A DNA stretch of 43,509 nt from Paracoccaceae bacterium (GCA_014323785.1 JACONJ010000049.1:1-43509), one strand, 5' to 3'. Counted from the first letter of the stretch, positions 15,983 to 24,296 are shown. Translations and numbers: made by a program. The notes: generated from the letters alone by a model not told the origin.

Positions 15983-16627
15983 ATGAAACACCCCATTACA
16001 ACGGACACCACAACGTCCCCCGCCCAGGTCGCGGGCTGTAACTGGCTGAAACAGACCTTTTGGAAAGATGCAACCACCGCACGCGTGGCTGAGTGTATCG
16101 CCGCAGGCGCAAATGTCAATGCGCGGGACGAAGACGGCAAGACGCCGCTTCACTGGGCGGCGGTGAGATTCGGCACCGCCGAGGCCGTTCAGTCCCTGAT
16201 CGCCGCAGGCGCAAACGTCAACGCGCAGGACGAAGACGGCAAGACGCCGCTTCACGTGGCGGTGCAATGGTATGGCACCGCCGAGACTGTGCGGGCCCTG
16301 ATCGCCGCCGGCGCGGATATCGCGGCGCGGACCGCCGCTGACGGGACGCCGCTTCACTTCGCGGCAGGAGGTGGCACCGCCTGGGCCGTGCGGGCCCTGA
16401 TCGACGCGGGTGCGGACGTCAACGCGCGGGACAATGATGGCCAGACGCCGCTTCACGCGGCGGCGGCGTTTGGCACGCCCATGATGGTGCGGTCCCTGAT
16501 CGCCGCCGGCGCAGATATGGCGGCGCGGGACGTAGACGACCAAACACCGGCCGACCTTGCCGAGGACAACGAGGCCGTGCGCTACCATCCGGTGTTCTGG
16601 GAATTGAAAGAAGGACGTCTTGACTGA
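15983..16627 (+). CDS. Ankyrin-repeat protein, without signal peptide
   Basis: A 214-aa protein from ATG 15983; a TTG 18 bp earlier is in frame but unlikely. The N-terminal family box GCNWLKQTFWKDATTARVAE is followed by five ankyrin units: TPLHWAA, TPLHVAV, TPLHFAA, TPLHAAA and the capping TPADLAE. The shared C-terminal motif EAVRYHPVFWELKEGRLD closes it. Ankyrin repeats bind proteins; the partner is unknown. The stretch before the GCNW box is ITTDTTTSPAQVA, polar rather than hydrophobic, whereas the paralogue at 18191 has a clear signal peptide there. This copy is therefore predicted to stay in the cytoplasm. It is the second unit of a repeated leader-gene-hairpin cassette. Confidence 0.85.
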   Translation: MKHPITTDTTTSPAQVAGCNWLKQTFWKDATTARVAECIAAGANVNARDEDGKTPLHWAAVRFGTAEAVQSLIAAGANVNAQDEDGKTPLHVAVQWYGTAETVRALIAAGADIAARTAADGTPLHFAAGGGTAWAVRALIDAGADVNARDNDGQTPLHAAAAFGTPMMVRSLIAAGADMAARDVDDQTPADLAEDNEAVRYHPVFWELKEGRLD

Positions 16628-16811
16628 CCGGTGACCGGTGCGCACCCGGCAATGGGGGGCCACCGCCCGTGGCAGGCCGCAACAAATCAGCGCGGAAAGC
16701 CAGGAGCGGTTCCGCTGGTCATGGGCGCGGACCTGTCGCGGAAGCTTGTGCCGGGGCCAGCATACGTGACACATGCAAATGGGCAAAGCCGGAACAGGGG
16801 GGCCAATGCCA

Positions 16812-17432
16812 ATGCGAATCAGGGATGCAGGGGATCTGGAACGGGGCGCACGGGCCCTGATCCGCCTGGACCCGCGGCTGGAACCTGTTCTGGCCCAGGT
16901 CGGGGATTTGCCGCTTCGCCTGCGCCCGGACGGGTTTCCGGCCCTGTTATCGGCCATCGTCTCGCAACAGCTTTCTACCGCCTCGGCCGCCGCGATTTGG
17001 GGGCGGCTCACGGCGGCGGGCCTGACGGACGCGGTTGCCCTGCGCGGCGCGGATGATCAGGTTCTGCGCGCCACGGGCCTTAGCCGGCCAAAAATACGCT
17101 ATGCCCGCGCCCTGGCCCAGGCGGACCTTAATTTTGCCGCCCTGCGCACGCTTCCAACCCAGGCCGTGGTGGCGGAACTGACGCAGCTTCCCGGCATCGG
17201 CCGCTGGACGGCCGAGATTTACGCCACATTCTCGCTTGGCCACGCCGATGCGTTTGCGGCCGGCGATCTGGCCCTGCAAGAGGCCACGCGCCTGGCCCTT
17301 GCCCTGCCTGCACGCCCGGGGGAGGCCGCCCTGCGCACAATCGCGGCGGACTGGGCCCCCTGGCGGGCGGTTGCCGCGCGGGCACTGTGGGCCTATTACC
17401 GCCTGCACAAGGGACGCGAGGGGGTCACGTGA
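16812..17432 (+). CDS. alkA: DNA-3-methyladenine glycosylase (AlkA-like, HhH-GPD)
   Basis: Removes alkylated purines from DNA to start base-excision repair. The protein is 206 aa from ATG 16812, chosen because an AGGGGGG run lies about nine bases upstream; in-frame ATGs at 16773 and 16806 are alternatives. Landmarks: LLSAIVSQQLSTASAAAIWG early on; the helix-hairpin-helix LPGIGRWTAEIYATF; and the catalytic-Asp region ADAFAAGDLALQEA. The length fits small bacterial AlkA-type enzymes that lack the N-terminal regulatory domain. Its stop overlaps the start of the esterase gene (GTGA, 17429-17432), so the two are translationally coupled. The pair is inserted between ankyrin cassettes. Confidence 0.86.
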   Translation: MRIRDAGDLERGARALIRLDPRLEPVLAQVGDLPLRLRPDGFPALLSAIVSQQLSTASAAAIWGRLTAAGLTDAVALRGADDQVLRATGLSRPKIRYARALAQADLNFAALRTLPTQAVVAELTQLPGIGRWTAEIYATFSLGHADAFAAGDLALQEATRLALALPARPGEAALRTIAADWAPWRAVAARALWAYYRLHKGREGVT

Positions 17433-18100
17433 CACGGGTATTGGAATGCGGCCGCAGGGCCGCGCAATCGGGGCAGGCGGACAGTCTGGTCGTCTTCCTG
17501 CACGGCTATGGGGCCGATGGCAATGACCTGTTGGGCCTGGCGGATTCGTTTGTGCCGCACTTGCCGAACACCGTCTTTGTGGCCCCCGACGCGCCCGAAA
17601 AATCGGTGACGAACCCCATGGGGTATCAATGGTTTCCCATCCCGTGGATGGATGGCTCTACCCAGGAACAGGCCGAAGAGGGGATGGCCCGCGCCGTCGA
17701 TGATTTGAACGCCTTTCTGGATCACGTAATGGCCAGGGAGGGGGTGAGTGCCAGCCAGACCGCGCTGCTGGGGTTCAGCCAGGGCACGATGATGGCCCTG
17801 CACGTTGCCCCCCGGCGGGGCGCGGAATTTGCGGGCGTGGTCGGGTTTTCCGGCCGCCTGGTGGCCCCCGACATGCTGGCCGATGCGGTCAGGGTGCGCC
17901 CCCCCGTCCTGCTGCTTCACGGTGATCAGGATAATGTGGTGCCGCCCGAGGCCCTGCCCGAAGCCGCACAGGCCCTGCAGGGCGCGGGGATCAACGTTTA
18001 TGCCCACATCATGAAGGGTACCGGCCACGGCATCGCGCCGGACGGTCTTGGCGTGGCCCTGGCCTTTATCCGTGGTCGCCTGGGGGTGAAACAGGGGTAG
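17429..18100 (+). CDS. Alpha/beta hydrolase, phospholipase/carboxylesterase family
   Basis: A cytoplasmic serine esterase of 223 aa starting at GTG 17429, which overlaps the alkA stop by four bases. GAGGGGG (17418-17424) is the ribosome site. Catalytic triad: Ser in LLGFSQGTMM (about residue 117), Asp in LHGDQDNVVPP (about 171), His in GTGHGIAPDGL (about 203). The oxyanion region FLHGYGADGNDLL is near the N-terminus. This matches the AB_hydrolase_2 family, with broad carboxyl- or lysophospholipid-esterase activity. The natural substrate is unknown. Confidence 0.88.
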   Translation: MTRVLECGRRAAQSGQADSLVVFLHGYGADGNDLLGLADSFVPHLPNTVFVAPDAPEKSVTNPMGYQWFPIPWMDGSTQEQAEEGMARAVDDLNAFLDHVMAREGVSASQTALLGFSQGTMMALHVAPRRGAEFAGVVGFSGRLVAPDMLADAVRVRPPVLLLHGDQDNVVPPEALPEAAQALQGAGINVYAHIMKGTGHGIAPDGLGVALAFIRGRLGVKQG

Positions 18101-18110
18101 GGGGCCCCTT

Positions 18111-18190
18111 GCCCCTTGCACCGCGCGGCCATCCATGCCAACCTGCCGCCAGGTTTCTGGGCGCATGAAATTTTTGAGGGGAAAACCCGA
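18111..18190 (+). repeat. Ankyrin-cassette leader, copy upstream of 18191
   Basis: About 80 bp containing GCGGCCATCCATGCCAACCT, GCCGCCAGGTTTCTGGGCGC and ATGAAATTTTTGAGGGGAAA directly before CCCGAATG. It is the best-preserved leader and supplies the GAGGGG ribosome site. Confidence 0.72.
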
Positions 18191-19594
18191 ATGAAACGCA
18201 CGAACCACATCCTCGCCGCTGCCCTGGTGGCACTTGTCCTGGCCACAGGCACCGGCGCGGCGCAAGCCCAGGCGGGCTGTAACTGGACAGAGTGGGGCTT
18301 CTTCAACAACGCATCCGCCGCCCGCGTGGCGGGCTGCATCGCAGCAGGCGCGAATGTCAACGCGCGGACTTGGAACGGCGTGACGCCGCTTTACATGGCG
18401 GCGGGGAATGGCACCGCCGAGATGGTGCAATCTCTGATCGCCGCAGGCGCAAACGTCAACACGCAGACCGAAAACGGCTGGACGCCGCTTCACACGGCGG
18501 CGACCAAGGACACGGCCGAGGTGGTGCGGGCCCTGATCGCCGCAGGCGCGAATGTCAACGCGCGAACCGAAGACGGTGAAACGCCTCTTCACAAGGCGGT
18601 GTGGTATGGCAAGACCGAGGCCATGCGAGCCATGCTTGACGCAGGCGCGGATGTCAACGCACTGGACGAATACGGCCTTACGCCGCTTCACTGCGCGGCG
18701 AGATGTGGCACCGTCAAGGCGGTGCAGGCCCTGATCTATGCGGGTGCAGATATTGACGCGCGGGACAATGATGGCCTGACGCCGCTTCACCATGCGGCGC
18801 GGCATGGCACGCCCCGGATGTTGCGGACCTTGATCTACGTCGGCGCGAATGTCAATGCGCGGGACAACTACGGCCAGATACCGCTTCACCACGCCGCGGA
18901 AAATGGCACGGCCGGGATGGTGCAAGCTCTGATCGCCGCAGGTGCGCACATCGCGGCGCGGGACGAATTCGGCCATACGCCGCTTGACTTTGCTACGAGG
19001 ATGGGCAACGTCGAGACAAACTATGCTCTGCTTGATGCAGGCAAGGACATCGCGGCGCGAAACGCGGACATCGCAGCGCGGGCCGAAGACGGCCGAACGC
19101 CGCTTCACATAGCGGCGGCGGAATTATTCGCAGAAGATGAAGTGCGGGATTTGATCGACGCCGGCGCGGATATCGAGGCGCGGGACAAAGACGGCCGTAC
19201 GCCGCTTCACCTGGCGGCGGCGGAATTCTTCACGGAAGATTCCGTGCAATATCTGATCGCCGCAGGCGCAAAAATCGGGGCGCGTGATAATTTCGGCCGT
19301 ACACCGCTTCACATAGCGGCGGCGGCGGCGGAAGGCACCGCCGAGATGGTGCAACACCTTATCGCCGCAGGCGCAAAAATCGGGGCGCGTGATAATTTCG
19401 GCCGTACACCGCTTCACATAGCGGCGGCGGCGGCGGAAGGCACCGCCGAGATGGTGCAACACCTTATCGCCGCTGGTGCGAACATCAAGGCGCGGGACAT
19501 ACAAGGCCAAATACCGGCCGACTTTGCCGAGGAGAACGAGGCCGTGCGCGATGATCCGGTGTTTTGGGAATTGAACGAAGGGCGGTTTGACTGA
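18191..19594 (+). CDS. Exported ankyrin-repeat protein (12 repeats)
   Basis: A 467-aa protein from ATG 18191. Residues 1-27 form a classical Sec signal peptide: basic MKRTNH, hydrophobic ILAAALVALVLA, cleavage after AQA. The family box GCNWTEWGFFNNASAARVAG comes next. Twelve ankyrin-type units follow (TPLYMAA through to IPADFAE). Two of them are exact 105-bp tandem copies. The end is the shared motif EAVRDDPVFWELNEGRFD. It should lie in the periplasm or outside the cell, where ankyrin proteins are less common in free-living bacteria. It shares its leader with the paralogues at 15983 and 19756 and follows the esterase by 90 bp. The binding partner is unknown. Confidence 0.9.
   Translation: MKRTNHILAAALVALVLATGTGAAQAQAGCNWTEWGFFNNASAARVAGCIAAGANVNARTWNGVTPLYMAAGNGTAEMVQSLIAAGANVNTQTENGWTPLHTAATKDTAEVVRALIAAGANVNARTEDGETPLHKAVWYGKTEAMRAMLDAGADVNALDEYGLTPLHCAARCGTVKAVQALIYAGADIDARDNDGLTPLHHAARHGTPRMLRTLIYVGANVNARDNYGQIPLHHAAENGTAGMVQALIAAGAHIAARDEFGHTPLDFATRMGNVETNYALLDAGKDIAARNADIAARAEDGRTPLHIAAAELFAEDEVRDLIDAGADIEARDKDGRTPLHLAAAEFFTEDSVQYLIAAGAKIGARDNFGRTPLHIAAAAAEGTAEMVQHLIAAGAKIGARDNFGRTPLHIAAAAAEGTAEMVQHLIAAGANIKARDIQGQIPADFAEENEAVRDDPVFWELNEGRFD
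19256..19465 (+). repeat. Exact tandem duplication, 2 x 105 bp
   Basis: 19256-19360 and 19361-19465 are identical base for base. Each encodes one 35-residue ankyrin unit with an alanine-lengthened helix (HIAAAAAEGTAEM). The identity means the copying is very recent. Confidence 0.95.
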
Positions 19595-19619
19595 TCCGAA
19601 ACCGATGCGCACACGGTAA

Positions 19620-19647
19620 GGGGGTGCCACGCCAGTGGCAGGCCCCC
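19620..19647 (+). terminator. Hairpin after the exported ankyrin gene
   Basis: GGGGGTGCCAC (19620-19630) pairs with GTGGCA (19635-19640) and CCCCC (19643-19647), with a GG bulge and a GCCA loop, 26 bases after the stop. A related hairpin follows the next ankyrin gene. Confidence 0.5.
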
Positions 19648-19679
19648 GCCTTGCCCTGCGCCCCCTTGCGCCGCGCGGT

Positions 19680-19755
19680 CCTTGCCCTGTGCCGCCATCT
19701 GTGCCAATCTGCCGCCAGGTCTCTGGACGCGTGAAATTTTGAGAGGAAAACCCGA
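19680..19755 (+). repeat. Ankyrin-cassette leader, copy upstream of 19756
   Basis: Carries GCCGCCATCTGTGCCAATCT, GCCGCCAGGTCTCTGGACGC and GTGAAATTTTGAGAGGAAAA before CCCGAATG. Its 5' half is nearly identical to 20468-20500. Confidence 0.72.
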
Positions 19756-20385
19756 ATGAAACACCTAATTACAACGGGCACCACAACGGCACCGGCCCAG
19801 GGCGAGGTCTGCAACTGGACGAAGTTTGGCTTCTGGAACGACGCAACCGCTGCCCGCGTGGCGGAGTGCATCGCCGCCGGTGCGAATGTCAACGCGCGGA
19901 GTAAAAAGGGCAGGACGCCGCTTCACCGTGCGGCGGCATATGGCACGGCCGGGATAGTGCAAGCCATGATCGACGCCGGCGCGAATATCAACGCGCGGGA
20001 CAAAGACGGCGAAACGCCGCTTCACGTGGCGGCGAGATGGGGCAATGCCGAAGCCGTGCGAGCCATGATCGACGCGGGCGCGGACATCGCGGCACGGGAC
20101 GAAGGTGGCCAGACGCCGCTTCACTGGGCGAAAACCGCCGAGCTCGTGCGGATCCTGATCGATGCAGGCGCGAATATCAAGGCACGAAGCAAAGACGGCT
20201 GGACACCGCTTCATCTCGCGGCGTTGTTAGGTAATGCCAAGGTGGTGCGGGCCATGATCGACGCCGGCGCGGACATCGCGGCACGGGACATAGACGACCA
20301 GACACCGGCCGACTATGCCGAGGAGAACGAAGCCGTGCGCAACGATCCGGTGTTTTGGGAATTGCACGACGCGCGGTTTGACTGA
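19756..20385 (+). CDS. Ankyrin-repeat protein, without signal peptide
   Basis: A 209-aa protein from ATG 19756 (GAGAGGA ribosome site). The N-terminus MKHLITTGTTTAPAQGEV replaces the signal peptide of the 18191 paralogue. The CNWTKFGFWNDATAARVAE box is kept. Four TPLH-type units (HRAA, HVAA, HWAK, HLAA) and a capping TPADYAE follow, then EAVRNDPVFWELHDARFD. The third unit (HWAKTAELVRIL) is shortened. The leader and the downstream hairpin are those of the cassette. The protein is predicted to be cytoplasmic. Confidence 0.86.
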   Translation: MKHLITTGTTTAPAQGEVCNWTKFGFWNDATAARVAECIAAGANVNARSKKGRTPLHRAAAYGTAGIVQAMIDAGANINARDKDGETPLHVAARWGNAEAVRAMIDAGADIAARDEGGQTPLHWAKTAELVRILIDAGANIKARSKDGWTPLHLAALLGNAKVVRAMIDAGADIAARDIDDQTPADYAEENEAVRNDPVFWELHDARFD

Positions 20386-20409
20386 TCCGCAACCGATGCG
20401 CACCCGGCA

Positions 20410-20435
20410 GGGGGTGCCGCTCGTGGCAGGCCCCC
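20410..20435 (+). terminator. Hairpin after the third ankyrin gene
   Basis: GGGGGTGCC (20410-20418) and GGCA..CCCCC (20425-20435) form an imperfect stem at the same distance from the stop as at 19620. The following roughly 60 bp are almost identical to the sequence after 19647. Confidence 0.42.
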
Positions 20436-20467
20436 GCCTTGCCCTGCGCCCCCTTGCGCCGCGCGGT

Positions 20468-20530
20468 CCTTGCCCTGTGCCGCCATCTGTGCCAGCCTGC
20501 GGGAACGTATCATCAGGGAGGTCAAAACCC
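20468..20530 (+). repeat. Cassette leader, variant before the small gene at 20531
   Basis: Begins like the leader at 19680 (TCCTTGCCCTGTGCCGCCAT). It departs after GTGCCAGCCTGCGGGAACGT and ends with its own ribosome site, AGGGAGG. Confidence 0.62.
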
Positions 20531-20785
20531 ATGCCAACGGGAGACGCAGATCGCATTCGCCAGCACGTGCTGGACACGTACATCGCGCGCGCCCGTGCAC
20601 AGGGCAAATCTTATGTTGAGGTGCGCGCGCGGGATGTAAACATCGATCTCAATCTGAAAAAACATTACCGGAACATTCGTCAGACACTGGAGGGCGAGAA
20701 ATTTCAAAACCTCGCCCAGGTCAGCCCCCCGAAACAGATTGGTCCCCGCGAAAGCGCATCGACAGTCTTCCGCTTCCGCCTGTAA
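20531..20785 (+). CDS. Small protein of unknown function (84 aa)
   Basis: Starts at ATG 20531 with GGGAGG ten bases upstream. The chain has a helical start (DRIRQHVLDTYIARARAQGK), then VEVRARDVNIDLNL, a basic stretch KKHYRNIRQTLEG, and a short end STVFRFRL. It resembles small uncharacterised proteins with the pattern ...VTIRAGDVH..LGL...V..AL...F that I recall from archaea and bacteria, but I cannot name a family. The size and basic helices would suit nucleic-acid binding; this is inference only. It shares the ankyrin leader, and its stop is nine bases before the next gene, so the two are probably co-transcribed. Confidence 0.68.
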   Translation: MPTGDADRIRQHVLDTYIARARAQGKSYVEVRARDVNIDLNLKKHYRNIRQTLEGEKFQNLAQVSPPKQIGPRESASTVFRFRL

Positions 20786-20794
20786 CCTGCCCCC

Positions 20795-22002
20795 ATGACA
20801 TGGCCCGCGAACCGCACACCGCAGCATTTGCGTGACAGCGACGCCGCCGCCGGGTTTGAGGTGGCCGGGGAGTTTCAGCGGTTCTCACAAATGAACGATA
20901 TCTTCACCCGCGCCTTTTGGGATGATCGGGTGCGCAGTGCCGACAGTGCCGCGTTTTTTGCCAGTTACCGCACGGGGGCCACCCCGCGGCGGGGCGACGG
21001 GTTCACGCAGGCCGATTTCGCCCTGCGCAACGCGGCCTGGCTGATCTCTGACATCATCTCGGAACGCAACGCGGACAGGGGCGAGCGGGAAGGATTTCAG
21101 GCTCCCATCCGCCCCTGTGCGCCCGTGGCCGAAACGCAGGCCGACCTGGGCACACCAGCCACCGCCGCCGCTGCCGTCAAAAAGGTCGCGCGCCTGTTCG
21201 GGGCTGACCTTGTGGGGATCACCGACCTGGATCTGCGCTGGCATTATGCGGACCGCCCTGATGTGCGCACGATGCGCCCCGTGCCGAATGACCTGCCCCC
21301 GGACCTGACCCACGTTATCGTCCTGGGCCACGCCATGGATTACGCGCTGGTGGAAACCTACCCCTCGGCCCTGGCGGGCGCGGCAACGGGGCGCGAATAC
21401 AGCCACGAGGTGGCCATCGTCATGCAGCTGGCCACCTGGCTGCGCAATCTGGGCTATCAGGCGGTGGCCAGCATGAACGATACCGCGCTGGTGATCCCCT
21501 ATGCGATCAAGGCCGGGCTGGGCGAATACGGGCGCAACCAGATGGTGCTCACCCCCGAATTCGGCCCGCGCGTGCGGTTTTCCAAGATTTTCACTAACCT
21601 GGCCCTGGCCACCGATGGCCCGAAACCCCTGGGCCTGACCGCCTATTGCGCCAACTGTACGGCCTGCGCGGCGGCCTGTCCGGTCAGGGCCCTGCCCTTT
21701 GGCCCCCCGATTCCGGGACGGAGGTCGCGGCCAGCTCCCCCTCCACACAACGGGGGGTGCGGAAATGGTCATCAAATGCGGAAGCGTGTTTCGGCTACTG
21801 GACAAAGATCAAAACCGATTGCGCCATCTGCATGCGCGTCTGCCCGTTCAACCGAACCTATGATCGGTGGCGGGACCGCCTGTGGCGCTGGCTTGCCACG
21901 GGCCACGCTGGCACATTCGGCAGGCGCCTGGCGCAATGGCAGCAGGCCCGCCAGGGCAAACGCCCCCGCCGCCGTCCCGCCGACTGGTGGCGCGCCCCCT
22001 GA
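20795..22002 (+). pseudogene. Reductive-dehalogenase-like / QueG-like double 4Fe-4S protein, frameshifted
   Basis: If one C is restored in the C6 run at 21703-21708, the gene encodes about 402 aa. Before the lesion it reads FQRFSQMNDIFTRAFWDD, then FGADLVGITDLDLRW, ATGREYSHEV, and NDTALVIPYAIKAGLGEYGR, the corrinoid-side block of the reductive dehalogenase/epoxyqueuosine reductase superfamily. The first cluster motif is CANCTACAAACP. After the lesion, in the other frame, come EACFGYWTKIKTDCAICMRV and CPFNRTYDRW, the second cluster. There is no Tat signal and no RdhB membrane anchor gene. It may be a cytoplasmic respiratory-type or queuosine-like enzyme; the substrate is unknown. As read, the protein loses its second cluster. 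Confidence 0.8.
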
Positions 22003-22167
22003 CCCCCACGGCCACGCGGGGCCGCGGCCGCTGAAGCTGCGTACACAACAGGCTGGACGCGCCGCGCACCGGCGGGTATGAACCCGGTATAAACCGCCCT
22101 GTCAACCCGTGTGCTTCGGCCTGTGCTGCCGCACGGACTGGGCAAACACCTGTCAAGGAGGCCACAG

Positions 22168-23619
22168 ATGGTGTCCCGCGTCATTCCCGTGGATCCCTTC
22201 GATCTGGTGATTTTCGGCGGCACAGGTGATCTGGCGCGGCGCAAGATTCTGCCGGGCCTCTATCGCCGCTTCAGGGCTGGCCAGATGCCGCCTGACAGCC
22301 GCGTGATCGGGGCCGCGCGCGCCCAGCAAGACGTTGACGCCTGGCGCACGTTTGTTCACGGCGCGATCACCGAATTCGTCGCGCCCGCAAAGCAGGATCA
22401 GGAGGCGATTGCCGCCTTTCTGAACGTGCTGCACTACATCCCCATCGACGCCAGGGGCGAAGGCGGCTGGCCCGAACTGGCCCAAACCATGCGCGATGGC
22501 GTCACCCGGGCCTTCTACTTCTCGGTCGGGCCTGGCCTGTTTGGGGATCTGGCCCGGTGCCTGCACCGGCACAACATCGCCTCCGGAACCTGCCGGGTGG
22601 TCGTGGAAAAACCCTTTGGCCACGATCTGGCCAGCGCACGCACCCTGAACGCAACGCTTGCGGCCTATTTCCAGGAACAGCAGATTTACCGCATTGACCA
22701 CTACCTGGGCAAAGAGACGGTACAGAACCTGATGGCGGTGCGCTTTGCCAACGTGCTGTTTGAACCCCTGTGGAACGCGCAATTCATCGATCACGTGCAA
22801 ATCACGGTCGCGGAAACCGTCGGTGTCGGCGGGCGGGGCGGCTATTACGACACATCCGGCGCAATGCGCGATATGGTGCAGAATCACCTGATGCAGCTTT
22901 TGTGCCTGACTGCGATGGAACCGCCAGGCCGGTTTGAACCCGACGCCGTCCGTGACGAGAAGCTTAAGGTTATCCGCGCGCTGGAACCGTTGCACCAGGC
23001 CGATATTGTGCGCGGGCAATACGCCAAGGGGGCCGCGCCCGCGTATCTTGACGACGTCGGGGACCACGACAGCCGCACCGAAAGCTTCATTGCCCTGAAG
23101 CTGCACATTGCCAACTGGCGCTGGAACGGCACGCCCTTTTACCTGCGCACGGGCAAGCGGCTCAAGGCGCACAGGTCCGAGATCGCCGTGCAGTTCAAGG
23201 AACCGCCGCATTCGATTTTCGATGCCGATGCGGGGGGCCGCGCGAATGTGCTGTCAATCCGCCTGCAGCCCGATGAGGGCATCGATCTGCGCGTCACCAT
23301 CAAGGAGCCGGGGCCAGGCGGCATGCGGCTGCTGGATGTACCCTTGGACATGACCTTTGCCGACGCGCTGGGGGCCGACGCCGGGGACGTGCCCGATGCC
23401 TATGAACGGCTGATCATGGATGTGATCCGCGGCAACCAGACGCTGTTCATGCGCGGGGATGAGGTCGAGGCCGCCTGGGCCTGGACGGACCCGATCATCC
23501 GGGCCTGGACTGCGCGCGGCGACAGGCCCCTGGCCTATGACCCCGGCAGCGCAGGGCCGGAAGACGCGCTGATCCTGCTGTACCGGGACGGGCGCCGCTG
23601 GCGGGATATCGCCCCATGA
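22168..23619 (+). CDS. zwf: Glucose-6-phosphate 1-dehydrogenase
   Basis: Oxidises glucose-6-phosphate to 6-phosphogluconolactone with NAD(P)+, feeding the Entner-Doudoroff and pentose phosphate routes. It is 483 aa from ATG 22168 (AAGGAG at 22155-22160). The coenzyme site is VIFGGTGDLARRKILPGLY near the N-terminus. The active site is RIDHYLGKETVQNLMAVRFAN, whose RIDHYLGK is the family signature with catalytic His and Lys. VEKPFGHDLASA and YLRTGKRLKAH are also typical. Its stop overlaps the pgl start by four bases (ATGA), giving a zwf-pgl-pgi operon. Confidence 0.97.
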   Translation: MVSRVIPVDPFDLVIFGGTGDLARRKILPGLYRRFRAGQMPPDSRVIGAARAQQDVDAWRTFVHGAITEFVAPAKQDQEAIAAFLNVLHYIPIDARGEGGWPELAQTMRDGVTRAFYFSVGPGLFGDLARCLHRHNIASGTCRVVVEKPFGHDLASARTLNATLAAYFQEQQIYRIDHYLGKETVQNLMAVRFANVLFEPLWNAQFIDHVQITVAETVGVGGRGGYYDTSGAMRDMVQNHLMQLLCLTAMEPPGRFEPDAVRDEKLKVIRALEPLHQADIVRGQYAKGAAPAYLDDVGDHDSRTESFIALKLHIANWRWNGTPFYLRTGKRLKAHRSEIAVQFKEPPHSIFDADAGGRANVLSIRLQPDEGIDLRVTIKEPGPGGMRLLDVPLDMTFADALGADAGDVPDAYERLIMDVIRGNQTLFMRGDEVEAAWAWTDPIIRAWTARGDRPLAYDPGSAGPEDALILLYRDGRRWRDIAP

Positions 23620-24290
23620 GGCGGCTGGTGGAATACCCCGACCGGGAGCTGATGCTGCTGGACGTGGCCAATCAACTGGCGGGGGAATTGGCCGATTGCC
23701 TGCGCCGGCAAAAAACGGCCTGTTTCTGTGTGCCGGGCGGGTCCACGCCGGGGCCCGTCTTTGATGTGCTCAGCGAACAGGCACTGGACTGGAACCGGGT
23801 ATCCGTCATCCTGAATGATGAGCGCTGGGTGCCCGAATCGCATCCGCGCTCCAACACCCGGCTGCTGCGCGAACGCCTGCTGGTCTCACGGGCCGCGGTG
23901 GCCTGTCTTGTCCCGCTGTGTCATCCCGCCGCCACCCCCGAAGGGGGCATCGACAGCCTGATCGCGGGGGTCAGGGAACACTTGCCGATTTCGGTTCTTC
24001 TTCTGGGCATGGGCGCGGACATGCACACCGCCAGCCTGTTTCCCGGCGCGGACCGCCTGGCAGAGGCCCTGGCCCCCGATGCGCCCATCCTGATGCCCAT
24101 GCGCGCCGCCAGCGCGGGGGAGCCGCGAATCACCCTGACCGCGCCGGTTCTGAACGCTGCAATGTCCAGGCACATCATCCTGACTGGCCGTGAAAAACGC
24201 GATGCGCTGGACCGTGCAGCCCATCTGGATCCGATGCAGGCCCCCATCCGGGCGGTCTGGTCCGATGCGGTCGTGCACTGGGCGGAATAG
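23616..24290 (+). CDS. pgl: 6-phosphogluconolactonase
   Basis: Hydrolyses 6-phosphogluconolactone to 6-phosphogluconate, directly after zwf in the pathway and in the operon. The protein is 224 aa of the DevB/SOL type. Motifs: CVPGGSTPGPVFDVL (sugar-phosphate loop), ILNDERWVPESHPRSN (the active-site DERWV block), and LLGMGADMHTASLFPG, where GMGxDxHxAS(L/F)FP is the family signature. It overlaps zwf by four bases (23616-23619) and ends six bases before pgi. Confidence 0.95.
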   Translation: MRRLVEYPDRELMLLDVANQLAGELADCLRRQKTACFCVPGGSTPGPVFDVLSEQALDWNRVSVILNDERWVPESHPRSNTRLLRERLLVSRAAVACLVPLCHPAATPEGGIDSLIAGVREHLPISVLLLGMGADMHTASLFPGADRLAEALAPDAPILMPMRAASAGEPRITLTAPVLNAAMSRHIILTGREKRDALDRAAHLDPMQAPIRAVWSDAVVHWAE

Positions 24291-24296
24291 GTCGAT

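Noticed and set aside
17396-19108. 570-aa minus-strand ORF with repeated CGDQGxHxxG motifs
   Set aside because: It is antisense to the esterase and ankyrin repeats, whose + strand frames have catalytic motifs, a signal peptide and ribosome sites.
14046-22002. The accessory region as an integrated prophage or transposon
   Set aside because: No integrase, transposase, terminal repeats or attachment-site duplication is visible, and the only tRNA gene is about 4 kb away beyond intact sugar genes.
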